This document shows, piece by piece, positions 1-7,410 of a stretch of 64,000 bases of DNA. The position numbers and the translations under genes were made by a program. Origin of the DNA: an uncultured Clostridia bacterium (GTDB taxonomy: Bacteria; Bacillota; Clostridia; Christensenellales; Borkfalkiaceae); contig CALVWW010000003.1 of assembly GCA_944368155.1 (NCBI GenBank), positions 1 to 64,000 of the forward strand, written 5' to 3'. Every line of letters starts with the position of its first letter. Position 1 is the stretch's first letter. Under the pieces are notes generated by a model, which worked only from the letters and a program-made list of their open reading frames with translations, had not been told where the DNA came from and made no database searches.

Positions 1-1
1 A

Positions 2-37
2 AAAAAACTCGAACAAATTAAAAAAGACAAAAAATAA
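2..37 (+). CDS. C-terminal tail of a truncated upstream gene
   Basis: An open frame enters from the left edge and ends at a TAA at 35-37, encoding a lysine-rich tail (KKLEQIKKDKK). A hairpin follows at once, which suggests a genuine gene end. The tail lies about 75 bases left of a truncated tRNA-Ser end, where integrative elements often carry their integrase gene, so an integrase is a reasonable guess. Eleven residues cannot prove it. Confidence 0.25.
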   Translation, partial: KKLEQIKKDKK

Positions 38-65
38 GGGCGGTAGCATTTTGCTATCGTCCTTA
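36..65 (+). terminator. Hairpin after the edge gene
   Basis: A 13-bp stem with two G.T wobbles closes over a TTTT loop immediately after the stop codon of the edge frame. The following bases are A/T-rich but not a clean U-run, so termination strength is uncertain. Confidence 0.5.
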
Positions 66-110
66 AAATATATAAAACGGGCATTTTGAGCCATTTTTGG
101 CTTAAAAAGC

Positions 111-168
111 CTCGAAATCGTGTTACGTGGGAACACGTACGGGGGTTCGAATCCCTCTCTCTGCGCCA
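111..168 (+). other. Displaced 3' half of tRNA-Ser(CGA), likely att site
   Basis: The sequence runs from a CTCGAAA anticodon loop through the 3' anticodon strand, a long class II variable arm (TACGTG/CACGTA around GGAA), a T-arm (GGGGG-TTCGAAT-CCCTC), a 3' acceptor strand and CCA. The 5' half is absent: the five bases before the loop do not pair with TCGTG, and no matching 5' acceptor strand lies upstream. tRNA identity stops exactly at the anticodon loop, a usual crossover site of tyrosine integrases. Inferred to be the right junction of an element lying to the left. Confidence 0.7.
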
Positions 169-178
169 AACGAGTATA

Positions 179-229
179 ATCCGAACCTCAAACCGATTTT
201 AGTCGGCGGAGCGTTCGGATTATTTTTTT
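179..229 (+). terminator. Terminator of the tRNA-Ser remnant
   Basis: A 9-bp stem (AATCCGAAC/GTTCGGATT) encloses a smaller CCGA/TCGG hairpin and is followed by seven T. It is the native tRNA-Ser terminator left in place when the 5' half was displaced. Confidence 0.75.
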
Positions 230-317
230 ATCTATGAAAGACCAGTTATTGATTTTTAACTTTTCTTATGGTAAAATGGACTAACAATAAAAGATTATTT
301 AAACAGAGGTAAGTTAA

Positions 318-1190
318 ATGAAGAAGATTTATTTTATAATAGTTGCCGCTATTTTTTGTTGTTTACCGCTTGCCGCCTGCGACAGCAATGACAGTAACAG
401 TAGTTCGGATTTTATTACAGACGAAGCTCATTGTGTCGTTTCTTTACCACAGGAATATAATATTATCTACGAGAATGATGAACTTTCTGGTTCTTCTTTG
501 TACAACGAAGACTTATTCAATGCTGATACCGTAAACGGAGAGCAAAAAGATAACGGATTTGTATATTATAATTTGCTTAAAAATGAGCCGTTTAAAATTG
601 TAACGCCGATAGACGTTATTCAAAATAAGAACGAAAACGGACAAACGCTCTGCTACTGGAAATTGAATGATGCTCTTTACAAAGACGGAGATAATTATTA
701 CTCGGAAACCGTATTTGCTTGTTCAGAAGATACAAAAATAACGCCTGTATATTATGAATTTCGTGCTATTGGAATGCTGCTGTATGAAGTGGATGAAAAT
801 GATATGCCAACCGTACAAGATAATGATGTTTTTGACGAAAACGGGGCAATAAAAGAACAGGACGGGCTTTATTATCTGTATGGGGTTTATGATTTTGAAC
901 CTTATCAGGAATTATGGCGGACTAATTTAACGATTACCAAATACGAGATAAATAAAACAAGCCAACAAATTGCCGAAAACTACTATAAAGATTTTTATGT
1001 GATAAATATTGAAATTGATAAAGGAAATCTGTTTAATAAAGGCAAGATTATAGTTGAAAAACTCTATAAAATTGACGAACACGGATATATGACTTACGGT
1101 GCGTTGAATGTCATTCAAGGAGATGATACAAGTAAATGCATATACACACTACCTGTCGGTGATCACGAAATAAAATATACTTTCATATAA
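318..1190 (+). CDS. Putative lipoprotein, function unknown
   Basis: 290 aa. The N-terminus is a lipoprotein signal: MKK, a hydrophobic stretch, then LAAC with the lipidated cysteine at residue 21, followed by a Ser/Asn/Asp-rich linker typical of surface-anchored proteins. The rest is Tyr/Asp/Asn-rich, probably beta-rich, and matches no family I recognise. A GAGG ribosome site precedes the ATG. It sits alone just outside the tRNA-Ser scar and is more A/T-rich than the genes to its right, so acquisition by transfer is possible but unproven. Confidence 0.7.
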   Translation: MKKIYFIIVAAIFCCLPLAACDSNDSNSSSDFITDEAHCVVSLPQEYNIIYENDELSGSSLYNEDLFNADTVNGEQKDNGFVYYNLLKNEPFKIVTPIDVIQNKNENGQTLCYWKLNDALYKDGDNYYSETVFACSEDTKITPVYYEFRAIGMLLYEVDENDMPTVQDNDVFDENGAIKEQDGLYYLYGVYDFEPYQELWRTNLTITKYEINKTSQQIAENYYKDFYVINIEIDKGNLFNKGKIIVEKLYKIDEHGYMTYGALNVIQGDDTSKCIYTLPVGDHEIKYTFI

Positions 1191-1245
1191 ATCCCAATGT
1201 GTTATTAGGTTTGGAATAGTGCCATTATCTATAATAAAAGTATAA

Positions 1246-1275
1246 CCCACTATACTTCGCAAGCGAAGCCGTGGG
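1246..1275. repeat. Two-part palindromic hairpin between genes
   Basis: CCCAC/GTGGG and CTTCGC/GCGAAG nest into one hairpin with a small internal loop (TATA opposite CC). There is no U-run. It lies in the gap after the lipoprotein gene and may be a REP-like element or processing site. I saw no second copy in the window. Confidence 0.35.
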
Positions 1276-1384
1276 CTCTGCCGACGACAAAACAGTTCAA
1301 ACATTTGCTTTTATCTGATATTGAGTTGCTTTTAAAATTGTGACATGTTAGAATACTTTCAAACATTATTTTAAGGCAGGCAAT

Positions 1385-1843
1385 ATGACTATTAAAAAAG
1401 CCGCCTATAGCGACGTGCAGACAATATTTGACATAACAAGCTCAACGATAGCAAAGATATACCCGCGCTATTACCCGAGCGGAGCGGTTAAATTATTTCT
1501 TGACTACCACAGCGAAGATACGATTGCAAAGGATGTTGCAGAAGGAAATGTATTCATATGTTTCGACTCCGCGGGCAATCCGGCGGGAACCGTGACAATT
1601 TGCGGAAACGAGATACAAAGACTTTATGTTCTGCCCCGATTTCAGGGAAAGGGTTTTGGTAAAAAGCTTCTTGAGTTTGCGGAGAACGAGTTGTTTAAAA
1701 TTTTTGACGAAATTATCGTGGAATCATCGCTGCCGGCAAAAGGGTTATACTTGAAAAGAGATTATATTGAAACCGAATATCTGAACATGGAGGCTGAAAA
1801 CGGAGATTTCTTATGCTGGGACAAGATGGTTAAACGAAAATAA
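1385..1843 (+). CDS. GNAT family N-acetyltransferase
   Basis: 152 aa, the usual length for a single GNAT domain. Motif A, which binds the acetyl-CoA pyrophosphate, is visible as RLYVLPRFQGKGFGKKLL (Q/RxxGxG/A at about residues 91-99), preceded by a beta-strand with GTVTI. The C-terminal motif with LYLKRDY matches the usual GNAT helix and strand after motif A. The acceptor cannot be read from sequence. A GGCAGGC ribosome site lies 5 bases before ATG. The stop codon touches a very long hairpin. Confidence 0.85.
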   Translation: MTIKKAAYSDVQTIFDITSSTIAKIYPRYYPSGAVKLFLDYHSEDTIAKDVAEGNVFICFDSAGNPAGTVTICGNEIQRLYVLPRFQGKGFGKKLLEFAENELFKIFDEIIVESSLPAKGLYLKRDYIETEYLNMEAENGDFLCWDKMVKRK

Positions 1844-1889
1844 ATTCAAAGGGGGGGGCGGAAAATTTATCCGCCCCCCCTTTGAATTT
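1843..1889. terminator. Bidirectional terminator between convergent genes
   Basis: An almost perfect inverted repeat of about 19 bp per arm, with an eight-G run facing a seven-C run, lies between the GNAT gene and the convergent carboxypeptidase gene. It can stop transcription from both sides. Confidence 0.8.
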
Positions 1890-1896
1890 GCACTGC

Positions 1897-3414
1897 TTAT
1901 TTACTTAAACCACAGAGGTTTGAATATTTATTCTTCAGATAATCTATATAAAAATGCGGATTGAATTGAGCGCCGACTGCGCCTTCAAATATTTCGTCGG
2001 GGCGCTTTGAAGAACCGTATTTGTGGATATGTTCTTTGAGCCACGCGGCAATTTTGCCTATATTCTCATCGCCCATTGCAGAATACACGTCAAATTGCGT
2101 ATTCATGGCAGCAAAAATCTGCGCTGCATAAGCCGAACCTAAGGCGTATGTAGGGAAATATCCGATGCTTCCGCCGTACCAGTGCATATCCTGTACCACT
2201 CCCTTGCCCGCGTCAGGCACATCTATGCCGAGGTACTCCTTATACTTCGCATTCCATACTTCCTCCACATTCTCTTCGGTGACGGTGCCGTCGAACATGC
2301 CCTTTTCGATTTCGTAGCGTATGAGCACGTGCAGCGGATAAGTAAGCTCGTCAGCCTCGGTACGTATAAATCCTGCTTCGGCGTGGTTAATATAGTACAC
2401 GAAATCGTCAAGCTCTACTCCGTCGAGTTCGTCCTTGAAAATATCCTTTAAAACAGAAAAATGGCGCTGCCAGAACTCACGGCTTCTGCCCACGTTGTTT
2501 TCAAAGAAACGCGACTGGCTTTCATGCATGGCCATGGAAACGCCGCCGCCTGACATCGTATCCTGAAGTTCGTCTGCAACCTGAAGCTCATAGAGCCCGT
2601 GTCCCATCTCATGTATGCAGCTGAAGATAGCGCTGGCGAGGTCGTTTTCATAATAATGATTGGTTATTCTCACGTCACAGTTGCCGTTATTGTTGGTATA
2701 CGGATGCTCGCTCTCACCTATCATGGTTTTACTTTTATCGAACAGCATTACTTCGCCGAGATACTCACAGAATTTTTTCTGCTTCTCCACCGGGAAAATG
2801 CGCCCGGAAAACGCAGGATGAACAGGTTTCTGAACAGACAGCACCTCCTTGACAAAGGGAACAAGCTCTGACTTTATGAGACCGAAAAACTCATCGTACT
2901 TATGCGTAGTCATACCCTTTTCGTATTCATCCAAAAGCACATCGTAACCTTTAAGTTCGTCCGTCTCCTCCCATTTTACATACTTTCTGTTAAAAGCGAT
3001 TATCTGTTTGAGGTATGGCTTTACCACAGAAAAGTCGCCCGAACTTTTTGCTTTTACAAACTTTTCAGGGTAAGTTTCCAACAGTACGTTCTGATAGGCA
3101 AGATACTCTGTCTTGGGAATTCTGGCAAGCTTATCGCTTGACAGCTTGACCTCCTCAATCTCATGGCGGAGAACCGGGTCGAGCTCTTCGCGGCAGGCGT
3201 ACAGCTCTTCTATCGCGTTCATGTATCTTTTCCCTGTCTGGAGCTCATACATCATTGACGAGAGCTCCACTATCTGCTTATTGCGATAGGGTTTGGCAGC
3301 GGGAGGCATATGCTCTTCCTCCCAGCCGTTTAAAAAGAAAGGAAGGCTGAGCGCGCGCAGGCGCATATTGATTTCATTGTAAGTTTTTTCGGCACGTAAA
3401 GCTTTTGCATTCAT
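1897..3414 (-). CDS. M32 metallocarboxypeptidase (carboxypeptidase Taq family)
   Basis: 505 aa, typical for family M32. All signature blocks are present in order: DVRIT, the zinc motif HEMGH (near residue 270), HESQSRFFEN, the IRTEADELTYPLH block that supplies the third metal ligand region, and QDMHWYGGSIGYFPTYALG near residue 400. The enzyme removes C-terminal residues from peptides with broad specificity and has no signal peptide, so it should act in the cytoplasm on peptide turnover. An AAGGAGAATTTT ribosome site precedes ATG. Transcription probably starts at the extended -10 box near 3552, leaving a leader of about 130 nt. Confidence 0.95.
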   Translation of the reverse strand: MNAKALRAEKTYNEINMRLRALSLPFFLNGWEEEHMPPAAKPYRNKQIVELSSMMYELQTGKRYMNAIEELYACREELDPVLRHEIEEVKLSSDKLARIPKTEYLAYQNVLLETYPEKFVKAKSSGDFSVVKPYLKQIIAFNRKYVKWEETDELKGYDVLLDEYEKGMTTHKYDEFFGLIKSELVPFVKEVLSVQKPVHPAFSGRIFPVEKQKKFCEYLGEVMLFDKSKTMIGESEHPYTNNNGNCDVRITNHYYENDLASAIFSCIHEMGHGLYELQVADELQDTMSGGGVSMAMHESQSRFFENNVGRSREFWQRHFSVLKDIFKDELDGVELDDFVYYINHAEAGFIRTEADELTYPLHVLIRYEIEKGMFDGTVTEENVEEVWNAKYKEYLGIDVPDAGKGVVQDMHWYGGSIGYFPTYALGSAYAAQIFAAMNTQFDVYSAMGDENIGKIAAWLKEHIHKYGSSKRPDEIFEGAVGAQFNPHFYIDYLKNKYSNLCGLSK

Positions 3415-3550
3415 ATAAAATTCTCCTTAAAGTATAACTTAAGTATTATTTTATCCGTTTAAGTATAACACCATCGTTTGTTAAATGCAAGCCTATACCC
3501 TATAAAACAAATTAACGCCCGTTTGCAAAGATAAAGCATAAAAAGCTTAT

Positions 3551-3569
3551 AATTATATCACGCATAGTA
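3551..3569 (-). promoter_or_regulatory. TACTATG dyad motif, copy 1, with extended -10
   Basis: Minus strand reads TACTATGCGTGATATAATT. The last part contains TGATATAAT, a perfect extended -10 box facing the carboxypeptidase gene. It is one of five intergenic copies sharing TACTATG-N5-YATA. The rest of the 302-bp gap 3415-3716 holds the ilvA promoter and a small GC hairpin at 3628-3646. Confidence 0.55.
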
Positions 3570-3656
3570 CTATTCATAGGCGCATTGAAACACATTCGGC
3601 ATATTTTATTCCGGTTGCATGCCTGCACGGCGGCATTTGGCCGCCGCAATAATTGT

Positions 3657-3685
3657 TTGACATTTGTGCGCCGCAGTTATATAAT
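3657..3685 (+). promoter_or_regulatory. Consensus promoter of ilvA-ridA
   Basis: TTGACA, a 17-bp spacer and TATAAT, a perfect housekeeping promoter. The start point falls near 3692, so upstream in-frame codons from 3585 cannot be translated; this fixes the ilvA start at 3717. Confidence 0.85.
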
Positions 3686-3716
3686 TGAAAAAATAATAAT
3701 TTTTCGGAAGGCTTTT

Positions 3717-4931
3717 ATGCTTACATTAGACAAAGTTTACCACGCAAGTTACGTATTAAAAGACGTTGCGAGGGAAACAGACATAATACATTCCCCCACC
3801 CTGTCTGAGGCGAGCGGCTGCGAATTATATTTAAAGACTGAAAACCTGCAGCTTACAGGCTCGTTCAAACTGCGCGGCGCCTACTACAAAATTTCACAGC
3901 TTACGGACGAAGAAAAGAGCCACGGCGTTGTGGCGTGCTCTGCGGGCAATCACGCACAGGGCGTCGCCCTTGCCTCGCAGAAATTCGGCATTAAAGCCGT
4001 TATCTGTATGCCCGACGGCGCACCTATATCAAAGGTTGAGGCAACAAAAAGTTACGGAGCCGAAGTCGTCCTTGTGCCGGGCGTTTACGACGACGCGCAC
4101 AACTATTCTGAAAAGTTACGCGAAGAGAAGGGCTACACCTTCATTCACCCTTTCGACGACGACGACGTGATTGCCGGGCAGGCAACTATAGGTCTTGAAA
4201 TAATAAATCAGCTTAAAGACGTTGACGCGATTGTTGTGCCCGTCGGCGGAGGCGGACTCATTTCAGGCGTGGCGTTTGCGGTCAAGTCGCTCAATCCCAA
4301 AATAAAGGTTTACGGAGTACAGTCGGCAGGAGCGCCGAGCATGATACAGTCGCTCGAGCATCATAAAATTGAAACTCTCAGTTCAGTCTCCACCATTGCC
4401 GACGGCATTGCCGTCAAGGAGCCCGGCGAGCACACATTTAAATTCTGCGAAAAATATGTCGACGGAATCGTGTCCGTGACCGACGACCAGGTTTCGGCGG
4501 CCATACTTGCTTTGATTGAAAAGCAAAAGATGATAGCAGAAGGCGCCGGCGCCGTTTCGCTTGCCGCAGTTATGTTCGGAAAAATTCCCGACATCAAGGG
4601 CAAAAATGTGGTATGCCTTATTTCCGGCGGAAACATTGACGTTACAATACTTTCGCGCGTGATAAACCGCGGACTTTTAATGAGCGGCAGAACGACGACC
4701 ATGACGATAGAGCTTGTAGACAAACCCGGCCAGCTTGTAGCCGTTTCGGCAATAATTGCAGGTTGCGGAGGCAACGTGACGGCCGTTCTGCATGAGAGAA
4801 GCAACGAAGGCTCTGACGTAAACGGCTGCTATCTGCGCATTACAATCGAAACGCGCGATTTTGAGCACATAAAACAGATTGAGGACAAACTTACGGCAAG
4901 CGGCTTCAAGCTTGTGAAGAATAAAACATAA
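3717..4931 (+). CDS. ilvA: Threonine ammonia-lyase with C-terminal ACT domain
   Basis: 404 aa. A PLP-dependent fold-type II enzyme that converts threonine to 2-oxobutanoate and ammonia, the first step towards isoleucine or a catabolic entry to propionate. The PLP lysine lies in TGSFKLRGAYYK (about residue 52) and the phosphate-binding loop is VPVGGGGLISG. A single ACT domain occupies the last 80 residues (TMTIELVDKPGQL), as in the 400-aa clostridial and TdcB-like class, not the 510-aa two-ACT form. ATG 3717 is chosen because of the CGGAAGG ribosome site and the promoter at 3657. Followed 11 bp later by ridA, its metabolic partner. Confidence 0.93.
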   Translation: MLTLDKVYHASYVLKDVARETDIIHSPTLSEASGCELYLKTENLQLTGSFKLRGAYYKISQLTDEEKSHGVVACSAGNHAQGVALASQKFGIKAVICMPDGAPISKVEATKSYGAEVVLVPGVYDDAHNYSEKLREEKGYTFIHPFDDDDVIAGQATIGLEIINQLKDVDAIVVPVGGGGLISGVAFAVKSLNPKIKVYGVQSAGAPSMIQSLEHHKIETLSSVSTIADGIAVKEPGEHTFKFCEKYVDGIVSVTDDQVSAAILALIEKQKMIAEGAGAVSLAAVMFGKIPDIKGKNVVCLISGGNIDVTILSRVINRGLLMSGRTTTMTIELVDKPGQLVAVSAIIAGCGGNVTAVLHERSNEGSDVNGCYLRITIETRDFEHIKQIEDKLTASGFKLVKNKT

Positions 4932-4942
4932 AGGAGAAAAAT

Positions 4943-5314
4943 ATGAAGACCGTTGAAACAAAGAATGCGCCCGCGGCGATAGGCCCCTACTCACAGGCAA
5001 AAATTTCGGGAAATATGGTGTTTGCATCAGGTCAGATTCCCGTAAACCCTGAAAGCGGCGCCATAGAGGCGACAGACGTGGCAGGACAGACAGAACAGGT
5101 ATGCAGAAATGTTGCCGCACTCCTCGGGGCCGCAGGCTCTTCCATGGAAAAAGTGGTAAAAACCGTTTGTTTTCTGGCCGATATTGCAGATTTCGGCGCA
5201 TTCAACGCCGTATATGAAAAACACTTTACTTCACGCCCCGCGCGCAGCTGCGTCGCCGTAAAGGACATACCTAAGGGCGCGCTTGTTGAAATAGAATGCA
5301 TAGCGGAAATTTAA
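4943..5314 (+). CDS. ridA: RidA family reactive intermediate deaminase
   Basis: 123 aa, full length for the YjgF/YER057c/UK114 family. The family signature is clear: GPYSQA near the start, FASGQIP, and the C-terminal RSCVAVKDIPKGALVEIECIA, whose Arg binds the substrate carboxylate. RidA hydrolyses the 2-aminoacrylate and 2-aminocrotonate formed by PLP lyases such as IlvA. Translation is probably linked to ilvA: AAAGGAG lies in the 11-bp gap. Confidence 0.95.
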   Translation: MKTVETKNAPAAIGPYSQAKISGNMVFASGQIPVNPESGAIEATDVAGQTEQVCRNVAALLGAAGSSMEKVVKTVCFLADIADFGAFNAVYEKHFTSRPARSCVAVKDIPKGALVEIECIAEI

Positions 5315-5332
5315 AACGCTCATAATTTTTTC

Positions 5333-5371
5333 AAAGCCGCCGCGGCGCAAACATGCTTCCGCGGCGGCTTT
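5333..5371. terminator. Terminator of ilvA-ridA
   Basis: A perfect 13-bp GC-rich stem (AAAGCCGCCGCGG and its complement) around a 13-nt loop, preceded by an A/T-rich tract and followed by TTTAAT. Confidence 0.8.
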
Positions 5372-5426
5372 AATCATGCGCTTAATTCCCCGTAATGTTT
5401 TGGAAGACATTATAAGCAACATTTAT

Positions 5427-5455
5427 TTGACTTAAATACCCTAATCAAGTATAAT
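5427..5455 (+). promoter_or_regulatory. Promoter of the first degV gene
   Basis: TTGACT, 17-bp spacer, TATAAT. Leader of about 33 nt before the start codon, containing AGGAG. Confidence 0.8.
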
Positions 5456-5494
5456 AAACACAGTTTTTTTATTTTACAGGAGTTAATTCAATTT

Positions 5495-6358
5495 ATGAAA
5501 ACAGCTATAGTTACCGACAGCAACAGCGGTATCACGCAGGCTCTTTCCAAAGAGCTCGGCATTTTCACCATTCCCATGCCCGCGCTTATCAACGGCGAAC
5601 AATTCCTTGAAGACATAAGCCTCACACAGGAACAGTTCTACGAAAAGCTCAAAGACGACACGGCGCAGGTTTCAACCTCCCAACCAAGCGCGTTCGACGT
5701 AGGTGAACTTTGGAAAAAAATCCTCATCGACTACGACGAAATAGTTTGCATACCCATGTCGAGCGGTCTTTCGGAGACATGCCATACTCTTCAGCACCTT
5801 GCAGAAACCGAATTTGCCGGTAAAGTTTATGTGGTAGACAACAAACGTATATCTATTACTCAGAAGAGCTCAGTTTACGACGCTATCGAACTTGTTAAAC
5901 AAGGTAAAAGCGCTGCCGAGATTGCAGAGTGGCTCACAGAGACCGCAATGCAGTCGAGCATCTATATCATGGTAGACACTTTAAAATATTTGAAGAAGGG
6001 CGGCAGGCTTACACCTGCGGTTGCGATGATAGGCACACTTCTGAAAATTAAACCCGTATTGCAGATTCAGGGCGATAAACTTGACCAGTTTGCAAAGGTG
6101 AGAAAACTGCACGACGCAAAGGCCACGATGATTGACGCCATAAAGAGCGACCTTGACGGCAGATTTGCATCATTTAAAGATAAAATTAAAATTTCGGTTG
6201 CGTATACAGACAAAAACGACGAGGCTCTTATATTCAAAAAAGAAGTTGAAGAGGCCTTCGGTATGCCCGTGGAATTTGTTGACCCTCTCTCGCTTTCGGT
6301 GTCCTGCCACATCGGACCCGGAGCGCTTGCAATTGCATGTGCAGTTGCATGCCACTGA
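5495..6358 (+). CDS. DegV family fatty-acid-binding protein
   Basis: 287 aa, normal length. Family marks: AIVTDSNSG at the N-terminus, the serine-containing PMSSGLS loop near residue 87 that holds the fatty acid carboxylate, DTLKYLKKGGR, and GTLLKIKPVL, then HIGPGA near the C-terminus. DegV (FakB-like) proteins hold one fatty acid and present it to a FakA kinase for phosphorylation; no fakA is in this window. Monocistronic, with its own promoter and a long terminator. A second DegV lies at 35196. Confidence 0.92.
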   Translation: MKTAIVTDSNSGITQALSKELGIFTIPMPALINGEQFLEDISLTQEQFYEKLKDDTAQVSTSQPSAFDVGELWKKILIDYDEIVCIPMSSGLSETCHTLQHLAETEFAGKVYVVDNKRISITQKSSVYDAIELVKQGKSAAEIAEWLTETAMQSSIYIMVDTLKYLKKGGRLTPAVAMIGTLLKIKPVLQIQGDKLDQFAKVRKLHDAKATMIDAIKSDLDGRFASFKDKIKISVAYTDKNDEALIFKKEVEEAFGMPVEFVDPLSLSVSCHIGPGALAIACAVACH

Positions 6359-6394
6359 TAAGCCGAACACTTTTATATTTAATTGAAATTTACA

Positions 6395-6434
6395 AACAGG
6401 CGCCCGGGCCGCTCATTCGGCCCGGGCGCCTGTT
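6395..6434. terminator. Bidirectional terminator, 17-bp perfect stem
   Basis: AACAGGCGCCCGGGCCG and its exact complement flank a 6-nt loop, between the convergent degV and yihY genes. Confidence 0.85.
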
Positions 6435-6436
6435 AT

Positions 6437-7255
6437 TTACGAAGGTATCAGAGTATGTTTCAAATGCACGTTGTGTCTGCCGTTATAAATTACACCTATA
6501 ACGAAACTGTTCATCATGAGGTAACACCACAAAAGAAAAACTATTACCGACGCAATTTTTCCATACAGTTTAACGGGATTTGCAAAATACATATATACGG
6601 CAAAGCCTCCGGCACAAATCAGCCAGAGCAAAACAGTGAACAGACTTCCCGATATTACTTCTTTAAACCCTATTTTATACGGGCAGATGAAAATATTCAG
6701 AAGGCATGCAACGGCAATAACCATTATGAGCGCCGCCGAATAGATTATAAACTCGGCGAGCAAGACGCTGAGAAAGCGCCGCAGAATACGCTCGCCCACC
6801 ACTACCGCACCGACAGCGCCCGCTATAAGCACGGCGGTCAATATAATCAGCCCGAGAGATGATAAGCGAAGTTTGATTCCTCCCTTTTTGAACTTGCTGT
6901 CGTAAATAATTTCACCGCTTCGCCTGAGATGATAGAAAAAATTTGTGGACGAATAAAGCGTTGTGAGCATGAGTATTATGCCGGCTCCTGAGGTTGCTCC
7001 GCCGGCAGAACTCTGCAACTCCTGCAAAAACGGAAGGATTGCATTGAAAACGGCGAACGACGCCAGCTTTTCGAGGTCGACATCGCCGAAGAACATGGAC
7101 AGCCAGAACAGAAACGGAGCAAGACTCATCAGAAAGAAATAGACCAAAGTGCCTGCAACCGTCGTAAAGCGCTTATCCGAATAATATCTGTAAATTTTAA
7201 CGGCACGGCCGAAAAATTCTGAAAACCAATGTTTTACGCCATTCAATTTAAACAT
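6437..7255 (-). CDS. YihY/BrkB family membrane protein
   Basis: 272 aa with about six predicted membrane helices. It carries the family features: an N-terminal basic segment, AGTLVYFFLMSLAPFLFW in the first helix, and the C-terminal LYGKIASVIVFLLWCYL block. Once called ribonuclease BN, the family has no established nuclease activity; some members are inner-membrane proteins linked to envelope or transport functions. The start codon follows closely on a hairpin that ends the upstream gene. Confidence 0.88.
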   Translation of the reverse strand: MFKLNGVKHWFSEFFGRAVKIYRYYSDKRFTTVAGTLVYFFLMSLAPFLFWLSMFFGDVDLEKLASFAVFNAILPFLQELQSSAGGATSGAGIILMLTTLYSSTNFFYHLRRSGEIIYDSKFKKGGIKLRLSSLGLIILTAVLIAGAVGAVVVGERILRRFLSVLLAEFIIYSAALIMVIAVACLLNIFICPYKIGFKEVISGSLFTVLLWLICAGGFAVYMYFANPVKLYGKIASVIVFLLWCYLMMNSFVIGVIYNGRHNVHLKHTLIPS

Positions 7256-7262
7256 AAACAGA

Positions 7263-7286
7263 GCGCCGCGGCAAAATGCGCGGCGC
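7263..7286 (-). terminator. Terminator of the CoA-disulfide reductase gene
   Basis: GCGCCGCG/CGCGGCGC stem with an 8-nt loop, between the reductase stop and the yihY start on the minus strand. The U-run is weak. Confidence 0.5.
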
Positions 7287-7410
7287 CACCTTTAAAAACA
7301 GTATATGCAACACTAAGGCATTTATTCAATTTTGCTAAGATAAACACGCTGATTTGTATTGCGGAAAGCCGCTGAATTATAACTTTATGCGTAACATAAT
7401 ACTCTGCAAT

